Below, one piece after another: positions 6,464 through 7,041 of a stretch of 7,041 nucleotides of DNA; the first letter of the stretch is position 1, and each line of letters begins with the position of its first letter. This DNA comes from Ruminococcaceae bacterium UBA1213. Its GTDB lineage: Bacteria > Bacillota > Clostridia > Oscillospirales > Acutalibacteraceae. Location: assembly GCA_002309275.1 (NCBI GenBank), contig DBXL01000016.1:1-7041 (forward strand), written 5' to 3'. A model generated the notes under the pieces. It had not been told where the DNA came from. It ran no database searches and saw nothing but the letters and a program-made list of their open reading frames with translations. The position numbers were made by a program, and so were the translations under genes.

Positions 6464-7041
6464 ATGGAATGGACAGGACTTAACGAACTCAGAGAAAAAT
6501 ATTTGTCATTCTTTGAATCAAAGGGACATCTCAGACTGCCAAGCTTTCCGCTTATCCCCAAAAATGACAACAGCCTCCTTCTGATAAACTCAGGAATGGC
6601 ACCTATGAAAAAATTCTTTACAGGTGAGGTCACTCCCCCCAGAAAGCGTGTCACTACTTGTCAGAAATGCATTCGTACTCCCGATATTGAAAGAGTCGGC
6701 ATTACTGCACGTCACGGCACTTTCTTTGAAATGCTCGGAAACTTCTCTTTCGGCGACTACTTCAAGCATGAGGCGACTGCATGGGCTTGGGAATTCTGTA
6801 CGAAAGTTCTTGAACTGCCTGTTGATAAAGTCTGGGTATCCATCTATGAAAATGATGATGAAGCCTTTGACATCTGGACAAAGGAAGTAGGCGTATCTCC
6901 TGACAGAATTGTAAGGCTTGGCAAAGAAGATAATTTCTGGGAACACGGTGAAGGACCTTGCGGACCTTGCTCGGAATTGTATTTTGACAGAGGCGAAAAA
7001 TATGGCTGCGGCAAGCCTGACTGCAAAGTTGGCTGTGACTG
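6464..7041 (+). CDS. alaS: Alanyl-tRNA synthetase, N-terminal 192 residues (runs off window)
   Basis: This is the start of the cytoplasmic class II enzyme that charges tRNA-Ala with alanine. Only about a fifth of the usual 870-880 residues is visible, all within the aminoacylation core. Recognisable blocks are FFESKGH (16-22), INSGMAPMKKFFTG (41-54), RVTTCQKCIRT (62-72), motif 2 TFFEMLGNFSFGDYFK (86-101) and GPCGPCSE (164-171). Cysteines at 182, 187 and 191 belong to an insertion common in clostridial AlaRS. The ATG at 6464 follows AGGTGA (6451-6456) with a 7-nt gap. The editing and C-Ala domains lie beyond the window. Expression is controlled by the T-box and terminator at 6187-6417, so it should rise when tRNA-Ala is uncharged. 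No frameshift or missing motif is visible in this part. Confidence 0.97.
   Translation, partial: MEWTGLNELREKYLSFFESKGHLRLPSFPLIPKNDNSLLLINSGMAPMKKFFTGEVTPPRKRVTTCQKCIRTPDIERVGITARHGTFFEMLGNFSFGDYFKHEATAWAWEFCTKVLELPVDKVWVSIYENDDEAFDIWTKEVGVSPDRIVRLGKEDNFWEHGEGPCGPCSELYFDRGEKYGCGKPDCKVGCD

Overview
The window looks like a chromosomal segment of a low-GC, Gram-positive Clostridia member, most likely close to Ruminococcus/Oscillospiraceae. The evidence is AT-rich DNA with strong GGAGG-type ribosome binding sites, consensus sigma-A promoters, a T-box leader in front of alaS, an AlaRS N-terminus of clostridial type, and secreted proteins with Gram-positive style signal peptides. The genus is an inference from general resemblance, not a database result.

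Layout. (1) Minus strand, 3197 down to 1: a promoter at 3169-3197 drives aspS (3128-1386), followed 36 bp later by a secreted von Willebrand factor A (VWA) protein (1349 to beyond position 1). Its C-terminus is outside the window. (2) Plus strand, 3255-6143: a divergent promoter at 3255-3283 drives a tight three-gene cassette. It encodes a two-pass DUF3592-like membrane protein, a lipoprotein with a Ser/Glu-rich stalk and a transglutaminase-like cysteine domain, and a second, four-pass DUF3592-like membrane protein. (3) Plus strand, 6153-7041: a promoter, an alanine T-box riboswitch with its terminator, and the first 192 codons of alaS, which runs off the window.

How the parts fit. The two aminoacyl-tRNA synthetases are housekeeping genes. 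Only alaS carries a T-box; aspS has a leader of about 35 nt with no room for one. Between and beside them sit genes for extracytoplasmic proteins. The cassette at 3319-6143 is the most interesting part: two divergent relatives of the same small membrane family bracket a lipid-anchored, probably catalytic, transglutaminase-fold protein. I do not know its function. An envelope-associated protease, cross-linking or peptide-binding module is plausible but unproven. I see no tRNA, rRNA, CRISPR array, insertion sequence or integration site, and no broken genes.
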